A program made the position numbers and the translations under genes. Positions 1 to 6,892 of a stretch of 11,855 bases of DNA are shown one piece after another (position 1 is the stretch's first letter; every line of letters starts with the position of its first letter). The stretch comes from an uncultured Solimonas sp. (GTDB lineage Bacteria; Pseudomonadota; Gammaproteobacteria; Nevskiales; Nevskiaceae), in contig CAMLDZ010000096.1 of the NCBI GenBank assembly GCA_946478985.1, forward strand, positions 1 to 11,855, given 5' to 3'. The notes beneath the pieces were generated by a model that had not been told where the DNA came from, searched no databases, and saw only the letters and a list, made by a program, of their open reading frames with translations.

Positions 1-72
1 CTAGGGCCGGTAGCCGCCTTGCCGCTTCGGGGGCCAGGGCTTGCGCCATCGGACTGTTGGCACCATCGATGA

Positions 73-714
73 CTATGAAGCTTCCCCCGCCAGCCCCTGC
101 CGCACGGCGTACAGCGCGGTCTCCACGTCGTTGCGGGTGCCGATCTTCTCCATGATGCGCTGGCGGTAGGTGCCGACGGTGTTGGGCGACAGGTGCAGTT
201 GCTCGGCGATCTGCGCCACCGTGCGGCCCTGCGACAGCAGCTGGAACACCTGGTATTCGCGCGCCGACAGCGCCTCGTGCGGCGCGCCGACGCGAATCTG
301 CTGCACGGCGCCAGCCAGCGACTCGGCCACCGCGGCGCTGACATAGGGCTTGCCGGCGGCGATCTGGCGCACCGCAGCGGCCAGGGTGTCGGGGGAAGCC
401 GTCTTCGTCAGGTAGCCGGAGGCGCCGAGGCGCAGGCAGCGCACGGCGTGCTGCCGTTCCGGGTAGGTGGATAACATCAGCACCGGCAGCACCGGCCATT
501 CGCGACGGATCTGCTGCAGCACCTCCAGACCGTCGCGGCCCGGCAGCGCGATGTCGAGCAGCAGCACGTCGGCGGCGAGCGTGCGCAGTTGTCGCAGCAG
601 ACCGGGGCCGTCGCCGGACTCGCCGACCACCCGCAGATCGGGCTGCGTCGCCAGGACCTTGGCGAGGCCGGCGCGAACCAGTTCGTGATCGTCGCAGAGC
701 ACGATGCGGATCAT
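73..714 (-). CDS. NarL/FixJ-family response regulator of the cyanate operon
   Basis: A 213-residue two-component response regulator, probably a cytoplasmic DNA-binding transcription factor. The receiver domain spans about residues 1-120 with the acidic pocket Asp8/Asp9, phosphoacceptor Asp54 (in LLLDIALPG), Ser82/Thr83 and Lys104. A LuxR/GerE helix-turn-helix follows at about 147-207, with the typical LSAREYQVFQLL and LSPNTVGTYRQRIMEKI segments. The start was chosen at 714 because this ATG overlaps the stop of the upstream kinase gene as ATGA, and MIRIVLCDDHE is the normal receiver N-terminus; the open frame runs further upstream only as a shadow of the kinase gene. It is the last gene of the operon. 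The partner kinase is of the NarX/DegS (HisKA_3) type, which usually pairs with this regulator class. Regulation of the cyanate genes is inferred from position only; the binding site is unknown. Confidence 0.93.
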   Translation of the reverse strand: MIRIVLCDDHELVRAGLAKVLATQPDLRVVGESGDGPGLLRQLRTLAADVLLLDIALPGRDGLEVLQQIRREWPVLPVLMLSTYPERQHAVRCLRLGASGYLTKTASPDTLAAAVRQIAAGKPYVSAAVAESLAGAVQQIRVGAPHEALSAREYQVFQLLSQGRTVAQIAEQLHLSPNTVGTYRQRIMEKIGTRNDVETALYAVRQGLAGEAS

Positions 715-1880
715 GAAGCCTGCTCCAGGCCCGCAGGCCGCAGCGGCAGCCATACGCGCACCTGGGTGCCGCGCGGCGTCGCCGGACCGATTGCAAAACG
801 GCCGCCGAACTGGCGCGCGCGCTCGCTCATGCCGATCACGCCGTGCGAGCGCGGATTGCGCATCTGCTGCAGGCTGATGCCACGGCCGTCGTCGACCACC
901 CGCATGCGCAGTTCGTCGGCATCGGCGTCGACGCGCACGCGCACCGTGCCGGCGCCGGCATGGCGCGCGATGTTGTTGAGGATTTCCTGGAAGATGCGGA
1001 ACGCGGCGATCGCCAGGGCACTGTCCGGCTCCGCTACACCGGGCCCGATCTCGATGCGCACGTCGCCGGCCAGGCCGCTGGCATCGAGAAATTCCCGCGC
1101 CTGCCAGTCCAGCGCCGCCCACAGCCCCTGATGGTCCAGCACCGACGGCCGCAGGTCGGTGATGATGCGGCCGACTTCGGTGACGGCGCGATCGATCAGC
1201 TGCGTCATCTCGCCCGCGCGCTGCTGCGCGGCCACGGCGGCGGATTCGTGCTGCAGCAGGCTCAGTTCGAGCTTCAGGGCCACCAGCGTGCCGCCCAGCT
1301 CGTCATGAATCTCGCGCGCGATGCGCGAGCGCTCCTCCTCGCGCACCGTCAGCAGGTGTGCCGACAGCTGGCGCAGGCGTTCGTTGCTGTCGGCCAGCTC
1401 CGCGGTGCGCTCCGCGACGCGCTGTTCGAGCTCTTCGTGCGCGCGCCGCAGCGCGTCCTGGGCGCGTCGGCGCTCGCTGATGTCGACGAAGGTAACGACG
1501 GCGCCGGCGATGCGGCCTTCCTCGAACACGGGATACGACGAATACTCCGCAGCGAAGCCGGTGCCGTCGCGGCGCCACAGGAAGTCCTGATCGAGCCGGC
1601 AGCTGCGGCCCTCGCGGAAGGCGCGATAGATCGGGCAGTCCTCCACCGCATAGTGCGCGCCGTCCGGACGCGAGTGGTGCATCAGCTCATGCATGTTGCG
1701 TCCCAGCACCTCGGCCGGCTCGTAGCCGAGCAGCTGGGCGCCGGCGCGATTGATGAACACGCAGCGGCCGTCGAGATCGAGGCCGTAAATGCCGTCGCCG
1801 GTCGACTCGATCAGCCGCTCCAGCGGCACCTGCCAGGCACCGCGCCGCGCGAATTCGAGCAGGGACGACATCTTTCTCAT
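711..1880 (-). CDS. Soluble PAS-domain sensor histidine kinase (HisKA_3, NarX/DegS-like)
   Basis: A 389-residue sensor kinase that should autophosphorylate and pass phosphate to the overlapping response regulator. There is no signal peptide or membrane segment, so sensing is cytoplasmic. Domains in order: a single PAS domain at about 18-135 (with the EDCPIYRAF and AEYSSYPV segments often seen in such PAS domains), a charged coiled-coil linker at 136-175, HisKA_3 dimerisation and phosphoacceptor helix with His192 in REIHDELGG, and HATPase_c at about 288-382 with N-box residues Asn302/Asn303, G1 box VVDDGRGI (329-335) and a GVIGM G2 motif (347-351). The gene lies 34 nt after the DUF1348 gene and overlaps the regulator by ATGA. 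GGAG lies only 3 nt before the chosen ATG; Met4 at 1871 is a possible alternative start. The PAS ligand (haem, flavin, small molecule or none) cannot be told from the sequence. Confidence 0.93.
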   Translation of the reverse strand: MRKMSSLLEFARRGAWQVPLERLIESTGDGIYGLDLDGRCVFINRAGAQLLGYEPAEVLGRNMHELMHHSRPDGAHYAVEDCPIYRAFREGRSCRLDQDFLWRRDGTGFAAEYSSYPVFEEGRIAGAVVTFVDISERRRAQDALRRAHEELEQRVAERTAELADSNERLRQLSAHLLTVREEERSRIAREIHDELGGTLVALKLELSLLQHESAAVAAQQRAGEMTQLIDRAVTEVGRIITDLRPSVLDHQGLWAALDWQAREFLDASGLAGDVRIEIGPGVAEPDSALAIAAFRIFQEILNNIARHAGAGTVRVRVDADADELRMRVVDDGRGISLQQMRNPRSHGVIGMSERARQFGGRFAIGPATPRGTQVRVWLPLRPAGLEQAS

Positions 1881-1914
1881 GTACTCCAGCTAGCAAGATC
1901 AACGCCGGACCGGT

Positions 1915-2382
1915 TCAGAGGCCAAGCGCCGTCAGGCCAGGATGCAGCGCCGGGCGCGGCGCGCTGCGGTCCCAGTGGAACAGCCGCTGCGCCGCGGCGA
2001 TCGGCAGGTCGTTGATGCTGGCGTGACGCTCGCGCATCAGGCCCTGTGCGTCGAAGGCCCAGTTCTCGTTGCCGTAGGCGCGGAACCACTGCCCGGCGTC
2101 GTCGTGGTACTCGTAGGCGAAGCGCACCGCGATGCGCTCGCCGCCGAACGTCCACAGTTCCTTGATCAGCCGGTACTCGTGCTCGCGCGCCCATTTGCGC
2201 TGCAGGAATTCGACGATCCGTTCGCGGCCGGAGAAGATCTCGCTGCGATTGCGCCAGCGACTGTCCTGGGTATACGCCAGCGCGACGCGCGCCGGATCGC
2301 GGCCGTTCCACGCATCCTCGGCCATGCGGACCTTCTGTGCGGCGGTTTCGGCGGTGAACGGCGGCAGCGGTGGTCGGCTCAT
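1915..2382 (-). CDS. DUF1348 / NTF2-like family protein
   Basis: A 155-residue protein of the DUF1348 family within the SnoaL/NTF2-like fold, recognised from the full-length pattern: the N-terminal [20 protein letters not shown], then [65 protein letters not shown] and a C-terminal HPGLTALGL. The fold forms a cone-shaped pocket used by different members for enzymes or ligand binding, but no reaction is established for DUF1348 that I know of. It is probably cytoplasmic, with no signal peptide. It begins 19 nt after cyanase and ends 34 nt before the kinase gene, so it is very likely co-transcribed. Its place directly after cynS suggests a role linked to cyanate or its by-products, which is inference. 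The ribosome binding site is weak (GGGG-type), so translation may depend partly on readthrough from cynS. Confidence 0.88.
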   Translation of the reverse strand: MSRPPLPPFTAETAAQKVRMAEDAWNGRDPARVALAYTQDSRWRNRSEIFSGRERIVEFLQRKWAREHEYRLIKELWTFGGERIAVRFAYEYHDDAGQWFRAYGNENWAFDAQGLMRERHASINDLPIAAAQRLFHWDRSAPRPALHPGLTALGL

Positions 2383-2401
2383 GGCGATACCCCAGGGTGG
2401 C

Positions 2402-2845
2402 TCAGTACTGCTTGTACGGCAGGAACTTGCCGCTCATGACGATCCTCACGCGATCGCCCTTGGGGTCCGGCTCGCGCTGCAGGTCCATGGCGAAATCGAT
2501 GGCGCTCATGATGCCGTCGCCGAACTCCTCGTGGATCAGCGCCTTGAAGGTGCTGCCGTAGACGCTGACCAGCTCGTAGAAGCGGTAGATCAGCGGATCT
2601 GTCGGCACCGCGGTCGGCAGCGAGCCCTTGTATGGCACTTCCTGCAGCACGGCGATCGCCTCCTGCGGCAGATCCAGCAGCTTGCCGATCGCCTCGGCCT
2701 GGGCGAGGTCGAAGCTCATCTGGCCGAGCAGACCGGCGGTGACCCACTCCTTGGAACGCCCGGCCGCGCGGGCGATCTCGGCCCACCTGAGGCCCTTGTT
2801 GCGTTTGGCGGAAAGGATCAGCTGGGTGACGTCGTCGCGGTTCAT
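2402..2845 (-). CDS. cynS: Cyanate hydratase (cyanase)
   Basis: A 147-residue cyanase (EC 4.2.1.104), the enzyme that turns cyanate and bicarbonate into carbamate and CO2, the carbamate then falling apart to ammonia and more CO2. It detoxifies cyanate and yields nitrogen. The N-terminal helical, lambda-repressor-like domain (about 1-75, with [17 protein letters not shown]) is followed by the catalytic domain, in which the invariant triad is visible: Arg88 and Glu91 in YRFYE and Ser114 in GIMSAI, matching Arg96, Glu99 and Ser122 of the E. coli enzyme (156 residues, so this one is slightly shorter at the N-terminus). The C-terminal [11 protein letters not shown] motif is present. The start at 2845 overlaps the ATPase gene stop by ATGA, which points to translational coupling. 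Family members act as decamers with active sites between subunits. Confidence 0.97.
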   Translation of the reverse strand: MNRDDVTQLILSAKRNKGLRWAEIARAAGRSKEWVTAGLLGQMSFDLAQAEAIGKLLDLPQEAIAVLQEVPYKGSLPTAVPTDPLIYRFYELVSVYGSTFKALIHEEFGDGIMSAIDFAMDLQREPDPKGDRVRIVMSGKFLPYKQY

Positions 2846-3744
2846 GGCAGAGCTCCGGCGGTGGGTTGAGAGATCGGACGGATCAGCGGCGGATGCCGCG
2901 GGTCGTAGCCCGGTGGCGGTGCGTCGCGGAAGGTTCGCGAGCGCGTCACCAGGAAATCGACGATGTGATTGCGCAGTTCGTAGTAGCCCCGCGCGTGGAT
3001 CAGCTCGGCGCGCAGCCGCGGCCGCGGCAGTTCGACCGCAACGATCTCGGCGATGCGCGCCTGCGGGCCATTGGTCATCAGCACGATCTTGTCGGCGAGC
3101 AGAAGCGCCTCGTCGACGTCGTGGGTGATCATGAAAACCGTCTGCTGGGTCTGGCTCCAGACGCGCAGCAGCTCGTCCTGGATGGTGCCGCGCGTCAGCG
3201 CGTCGAGCGCGCCGAAGGGCTCGTCCATCAGCAGCAGTTTGGGCTCGATCGCAAACGCGCGGGCGATGCCGACGCGCTGGCGCATGCCGCCGGACAGTTG
3301 CGCCGGCTTGCGCTGCTCGGCGCCGCTCAGCCCCACCATCGCCAGATACCGCAGGCTGTGCTCGCGCACCTGCCGCGCGCTCCAGTCGCGGTGCCGCGCG
3401 GCGACCGCGAAGGCGACGTTGGCAAGTGCCGATTTCCACGGCAGCAGGCTGTGATTCTGGAAGATCACGCCGCGTTCGAGGCTGGGGCCGCGCAGCTCGC
3501 GGCCGTCCATCGTCACCACGCCGGCGCTGGCCTCGTCGAGGCCGGCGAGCACGTTGAGGATGGTGGACTTGCCGCAGCCGGAGTGGCCGATCACGCAGAC
3601 GAATTCGCCCCTGGCGATCGTCAGATGAACATCCTCGAACACCGTCAGCGCGGCCTGGCCGCGCAGCGCCGGATAGCAGCGTGCGAGCTGGTCGATCTGC
3701 ACGAAAGGGCGTGCCTGCGGCATGGCGTGCGTTGCGTCGGGCAT
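2842..3744 (-). CDS. cynD: Cyanate/nitrate-type ABC transporter ATP-binding protein
   Basis: A 300-residue ATPase of the NrtC/NrtD/CynD/SsuB/TauB group that powers import. All ABC motifs are seen: Walker A GHSGCGKST (53-61), Q-loop Gln96 in VIFQNHSLLPW, signature LSGGMRQR (150-157), Walker B LLLMDEP (170-176), D-loop GALD and switch His208 in MITHDVDEA. The tail after about residue 270 is Pro-rich and short, so this is the NrtD-like single-domain form and not NrtC with its fused binding domain. The start at 3744 lies 7 nt after the permease stop; a second Met at residue 8 is possible. The stop overlaps the cyanase start. That overlap is the main reason to assign cyanate as substrate; homology alone cannot separate cyanate from nitrate, bicarbonate or sulfonates. 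Confidence 0.93.
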   Translation of the reverse strand: MPDATHAMPQARPFVQIDQLARCYPALRGQAALTVFEDVHLTIARGEFVCVIGHSGCGKSTILNVLAGLDEASAGVVTMDGRELRGPSLERGVIFQNHSLLPWKSALANVAFAVAARHRDWSARQVREHSLRYLAMVGLSGAEQRKPAQLSGGMRQRVGIARAFAIEPKLLLMDEPFGALDALTRGTIQDELLRVWSQTQQTVFMITHDVDEALLLADKIVLMTNGPQARIAEIVAVELPRPRLRAELIHARGYYELRNHIVDFLVTRSRTFRDAPPPGYDPRHPPLIRPISQPTAGALP

Positions 3745-3751
3745 GGCGCGA

Positions 3752-4591
3752 TCAGTCCTGGTACTGCACGAGGCGGGCGGTGGCGGCGAGCAGCTGGTCC
3801 AGCGCCATGCCGATCAGACCAATCATCAGCACCGCGAAGACCACGCTGGTGAGATCGAGGTTGTTCCACTGGTTCCAGACGAAGTAGCCGATGCCGGTGC
3901 CGCCGACCAGCATCTCGGCGGCAACGATCACCAGCCAGGCGATGCCGATGGAGATGCGCATGCCGGTGAAGATCGTCGGCGCCGCCGCCGGCAGGATCAC
4001 CGTCAGCGCGGTGCGCAGCCGCGACAGCTCCAGCGTGCGCGCCACGTTGAGGTAGTCGCGCCGCACGCTGGCGACGCCGAAGGCGGTGTTGATCATCATC
4101 GGCCACACCGAGCAGATGAAGATCACGAAGATCGCCGAGGCTGCCGAGTCCTTGATCACGAACAGCGCCAGCGGCATCCAGGCCAGCGGGGAGATCGGCT
4201 TGAGCAGCTGGATGAAGGGGTCCAGCGCGCGCTGCCACAGCGGCGACATGCCGATCACGAAGCCGAGCGGAATCGCCAGCAGCGCCGCCAGCGCGTAGCC
4301 GCTCAGGACGCGCGCCAGCGAGTACAACAGCTGCAGGCCGATGCCCTTGTCGTTGGGGCCGGCATCGTAGAAGGGGTCCGACAGCGCGGTGAACGCCTGC
4401 CGCGCGATATCGGACGGCGCCGGGATGCTGGATTTGGGCGCCTGCCCGCCGCCGCCCATCAACTGTTCGTATTCGGATCGCTCTGCGCCCGCCGCCGCGG
4501 CCGGCGGCTGCACCGCCAGCTCCCAAACCAGGCCGGCGCACAGCGCCAGCGCGCAGCTCAGCACCGCTGCGCGAATCTTGAGGCTCGGCAT
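3752..4591 (-). CDS. cynB: Cyanate/nitrate-type ABC transporter permease
   Basis: A 279-residue inner-membrane permease (BPD_transp_1) of the NrtB/CynB/SsuC group. An N-terminal membrane helix (about 5-27) is followed by a Pro/Gly-rich stretch likely in the periplasm (28-80), then about five further hydrophobic segments from residue 88 on. The EAA coupling loop lies at about 183-215 (ARTLELSRLRTALTVILPAA then PTIFTGMRISIGIAW), which contacts the ATPase. I chose the ATG at 4591 because AGGAG, 8 nt upstream, overlaps the stop of the binding-protein gene; an in-frame ATG at 4627 would add 12 residues and overlap that gene by 32 nt. The ATPase gene follows after 7 nt. Homodimeric permeases are usual in this family, and only one permease gene is present here. 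Confidence 0.92.
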   Translation of the reverse strand: MPSLKIRAAVLSCALALCAGLVWELAVQPPAAAAGAERSEYEQLMGGGGQAPKSSIPAPSDIARQAFTALSDPFYDAGPNDKGIGLQLLYSLARVLSGYALAALLAIPLGFVIGMSPLWQRALDPFIQLLKPISPLAWMPLALFVIKDSAASAIFVIFICSVWPMMINTAFGVASVRRDYLNVARTLELSRLRTALTVILPAAAPTIFTGMRISIGIAWLVIVAAEMLVGGTGIGYFVWNQWNNLDLTSVVFAVLMIGLIGMALDQLLAATARLVQYQD

Positions 4592-4595
4592 CGGC

Positions 4596-5963
4596 TCAGC
4601 TCCTGCGGATCGCGAAGCTGTCGACATAAGCCTGCGGCTGCGCCGGGTCGAAGGTCTTGCCCATGATCGTGTACGACTGGTACGTGGACTTCGGCGCCTC
4701 GTAGCCGAGCTCCTTCATCAGCTTGCCGCAGTCGGCGGCCAGGTAGACCTGCTCGGCGAGGCCGCGGTAGTCCACGTCGCCCTTGATGTAGCCCCAGCGC
4801 TTCATCTGCGTGAGGATCCACACCGCCATCGAATGCCACGGAAACGGGTTGAAGCCGATGCGATCCGGCACGTTCTGCACCTGGCCCAGACCGTCGGCGT
4901 AGCGGCCGGTCAGTACCTGCGCGATCACCGTCTCCGGCTGGTTGAGATAGTTGGCCGGGCTGATCGCCCTGGCGATCTCGCTGCGGTTGCCGGCCTGTGC
5001 GGCGTAATGCGTCGCGTCGACGATGGCACGGAACAATGCGCCGAAGGTGTTCGGGTTCTGCGTGGCGAATTCCTGGCTGCATGCGAACGCGCAGCAGGGA
5101 TGGCCGTCCCAGATTTCCTTGGTCAGCAAATGGATGAAGCCCGCGCCCTCGAACACCGCACGCTGGTTGAACGGGTCCGGCGCAAGAAAGCCGTCGACGT
5201 TGTCGGCCTTGAGGTTGGCGACCATCTCCGGCGGCGGCAGCACGCGGATCTGCACGTCGCGGTCGGGGTCCAGGCCATGTTCGGCGAGGTAGTAGCGCAG
5301 CAGGAAGTTGTGCATCGAGTACTCGAACGGCACGGCGAACTTCATGCCCTTCCACAGCTTCGGATCGCGCTTGTCCTTGTGGCGCACGTGCAGCGTGATC
5401 GCCTGGCCGTTGAGGTTCTCCACCGCCGGCATCACGAACGGCTGCGCCGGCGCGCCCAGGCCCAGGCTGATCGCCAGCGGCATCGGTGTGAGCATGTGTG
5501 CGGCGTCGTATTCCTTGTTCAGCGCCTTGTCGCGCGCCACCGCCCAGCCGGCGGTCTTGATCACCTCCACCTCCAGACCGCGGCGGGCGTAGAAGCCCAT
5601 CGGCTGCGCCATGATGATCGGCGTCGCACAGGTGATCGGCACGAAGCCGATCTTCAGCCGCTTCTTCTCCAGCGTGCCGCCCGCCTCCTTGACCGCCGCC
5701 TTGACCTGATCCAGCGGCAGCAGAGTGCCCAGCACCGCGGCAAGGGTGCCGCCGCCGATGGCGCTGAGCAGCTGCCGGCGGCGCGCGTCGTGGTGCCCGA
5801 ACAAGCCGCGCACGATGGCACTCTCGACGGCGCGATCCAGCGCCGCCTCGGCGCTCAGGGCCTCAGGCGCCGCAGGGGAGCAAGCCGGCTGACAGTGGGC
5901 GCAGGCGCAGCCTGCGGAATGCAGCGGGCTTGCAGAATCGAACGGATCGTTGAAGGCTGACAT
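4596..5963 (-). CDS. cynA: NrtA/CmpA-family substrate-binding protein with twin-arginine signal and Cys-rich N-terminus
   Basis: A 455-residue periplasmic binding protein, first gene of the operon, with AGGGAG 6 nt before the ATG. The mature domain starts near residue 98 (LEKKRLKIGFVPITCATPII) and shows the NrtA/CmpA pattern, including PMGFYARRGLEVEV, NKEYDAAHML, GFLAPDPFNQRA and a late FNPFPWHSMAVWILTQMKRWG. The N-terminus is odd: about 60 residues precede a twin-arginine-like RRRQLL motif (61-66) and hydrophobic stretch to about 83, and they hold four cysteines (19, 21, 24, 28) in a CACAHCQPAC cluster. I recall similar N-termini in beta- and gammaproteobacterial homologues, so this is likely a real subfamily trait. 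Export by the Tat system is inferred. The ligand is assigned as cyanate from the linked cynS; nitrate or bicarbonate cannot be excluded. Confidence 0.92.
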   Translation of the reverse strand: MSAFNDPFDSASPLHSAGCACAHCQPACSPAAPEALSAEAALDRAVESAIVRGLFGHHDARRRQLLSAIGGGTLAAVLGTLLPLDQVKAAVKEAGGTLEKKRLKIGFVPITCATPIIMAQPMGFYARRGLEVEVIKTAGWAVARDKALNKEYDAAHMLTPMPLAISLGLGAPAQPFVMPAVENLNGQAITLHVRHKDKRDPKLWKGMKFAVPFEYSMHNFLLRYYLAEHGLDPDRDVQIRVLPPPEMVANLKADNVDGFLAPDPFNQRAVFEGAGFIHLLTKEIWDGHPCCAFACSQEFATQNPNTFGALFRAIVDATHYAAQAGNRSEIARAISPANYLNQPETVIAQVLTGRYADGLGQVQNVPDRIGFNPFPWHSMAVWILTQMKRWGYIKGDVDYRGLAEQVYLAADCGKLMKELGYEAPKSTYQSYTIMGKTFDPAQPQAYVDSFAIRRS

Positions 5964-6244
5964 GGCGGCTCCCTTGGCGGTGAGGCCATTGTTCAGGCCC
6001 CGCAGGGCGCCCGGTATCGCGAAAAATGCCGAGCTGGACCCCCGGCTCCGACCACGCCTTGTGGTTGGATTACGACACCGCGCTGCGCCCGGAACCCCGC
6101 GCGCCGGCGCGTCGTGCGCGCGCGCTCAGCCATGAGGCGCCGCCCGCCCGCGCCGATTCAGGCTGTCTCAAGGCGCTCTCGGCGATGCTGTCCCTGCACC
6201 CTGCGTGCCCCCAGAAGCAGAAATCCATCAACCAGGAGCCTGTC
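5964..6244. promoter_or_regulatory. Divergent intergenic region between the cyanate operon and the DUF2383 gene
   Basis: A 281-bp noncoding spacer that must hold the promoters of both divergent units. I see AGGGAG before cynA on the minus strand and AGGAG (6234-6238) before the plus-strand gene. No convincing -10/-35 pair, sigma-54 -24/-12 element or long operator-like palindrome was recognised; a short ACCAC/GTGGT stem (6051-6065) and paired GGCC blocks (5983-5999) are too weak to assign. The response regulator encoded downstream is a candidate binder here, which is inference. Confidence 0.5.
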
Positions 6245-6688
6245 ATGGATGACACCATCGATATTCTCAATCACCTGATCGAAACCTCGGAGGACGGCAA
6301 GAAGGGCTTTGCCGAAGCGGCGCAGAAGGCCACCGACGTCAAGCTCAAGCAGTTGTTCAACGACCGTGCGGCGGCCTGCGGGCAGAGCGCCGGCGAACTC
6401 AAATCGCTGGTCACCTCGCTCGGCGGCAAGCCGGAGCAGGGCGGCAGCGTGAAGGGCGCCGTGCATCGCGGCTGGGTCGCCGCCAAGGCCGTGGTGGAGG
6501 ACAGCAACATCGCGGTGCTGGAGGAAGTGGAGCGCGGCGAGGACTACGCCAAGGCCGCCTTCGGCAAGGCCCTGAAGGCGCCGCTGCCGTTCAACGTGAA
6601 GACCGTGGTGGAGAAGCAGTACCAGGGCGTCGTCGCCAACCACGACCGCATTCGCGATCTGCGCAACCAGTACAAGAAGGCCGCTTAA
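6245..6688 (+). CDS. PA2169-type four-helix-bundle protein (DUF2383)
   Basis: A 147-residue, mostly helical and charged protein that fits the DUF2383/PA2169 family of ferritin-like four-helix bundles. Typical segments are the N-terminal IDILNHLIETSEDGKKGF, then KLKQLFNDRAAACGQSAGEL, a Gly-rich turn (LGGKPEQGGSVKGAVHRGW, about 68-86), and VLEEVERGEDYAKAAFGKAL. There is no signal peptide. The start at 6245 has AGGAG 6 nt upstream and matches the family N-terminus; the frame stays open upstream to 6026 but without family sequence. Members are often linked to stress or stationary phase, but no reaction is established, and the sequence does not show a clear di-iron site. It stands alone and ends 38 nt before a strong terminator. 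It is divergent from the cyanate operon, with no evident functional tie. Confidence 0.88.
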   Translation: MDDTIDILNHLIETSEDGKKGFAEAAQKATDVKLKQLFNDRAAACGQSAGELKSLVTSLGGKPEQGGSVKGAVHRGWVAAKAVVEDSNIAVLEEVERGEDYAKAAFGKALKAPLPFNVKTVVEKQYQGVVANHDRIRDLRNQYKKAA

Positions 6689-6726
6689 GACGTCCGAGCG
6701 GATCAGCAGTTCATCGTTGCAAATGC

Positions 6727-6767
6727 AACCGCTCCATCCTCACCGGATGGGGCGGTTTCTCGTATTT
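6727..6767 (+). terminator. Intrinsic terminator after the DUF2383 gene
   Basis: A 13-bp stem with one G-U pair, AACCGCTCCATCC (6727-6739) and GGATGGGGCGGTT (6745-6757), closed by the 5-nt loop TCACC. It is followed by a T-rich stretch (TTTCTCGTATTT) on the plus strand. It lies 38 nt past the stop. The same hairpin sits downstream of the minus-strand remnants, so it may work in both directions. Confidence 0.85.
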
Positions 6768-6892
6768 ACCCCTACTGGTTCCCCGCGAGGCTGCGGAAGA
6801 CATTGCGGCCGGGCGGCGCTCGCCTCGTCGGACTGCAGCGGCAGGAACCACTCGGCGGCCGCCTGCGCGACGGCGGGGCTGACGCCGCTCAT
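6740..6892 (-). pseudogene. Remnant of a FecR-like anti-sigma factor gene (first ~27 codons)
   Basis: A 50-codon open frame starting at an ATG that overlaps the FecI-like remnant's stop as ATGA (6892-6889), the usual fecI-fecR coupling. The first 27 residues contain AVAQAAAEWFLPLQSDEAS, which matches the start of FecR proteins (the AAEWxxxLQSGEAS pattern of the cytoplasmic sigma-binding domain). After about position 6812 the similarity stops and an unrelated short tail runs to a stop at 6740, inside the terminator hairpin. The transmembrane and periplasmic parts of FecR are absent, so it cannot relay a signal. Identification rests on this one short motif plus the overlap with the sigma factor remnant. 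Confidence 0.65.

Noticed and set aside
1..72. 21-codon minus-strand ORF ending at position 1 and the shared CTAGGGCC at both window ends (1-8 and 11839-11846)
   Set aside because: No homology or ribosome binding site for the ORF, and an 8-bp match is not enough for a repeat or insertion-sequence end; the second copy begins in the symporter's stop codon.
4389..5960. Long plus-strand open frame of 523 codons opposite the binding-protein gene
   Set aside because: It is Arg/His/Leu-rich without motifs and mirrors the well-supported NrtA-type gene.
5964..6244. Sigma-54 promoter or NtrC site, expected for nitrogen genes
   Set aside because: No TGGCAC-N5-TTGC element and no NtrC-like dyad was found on either strand of the spacer.
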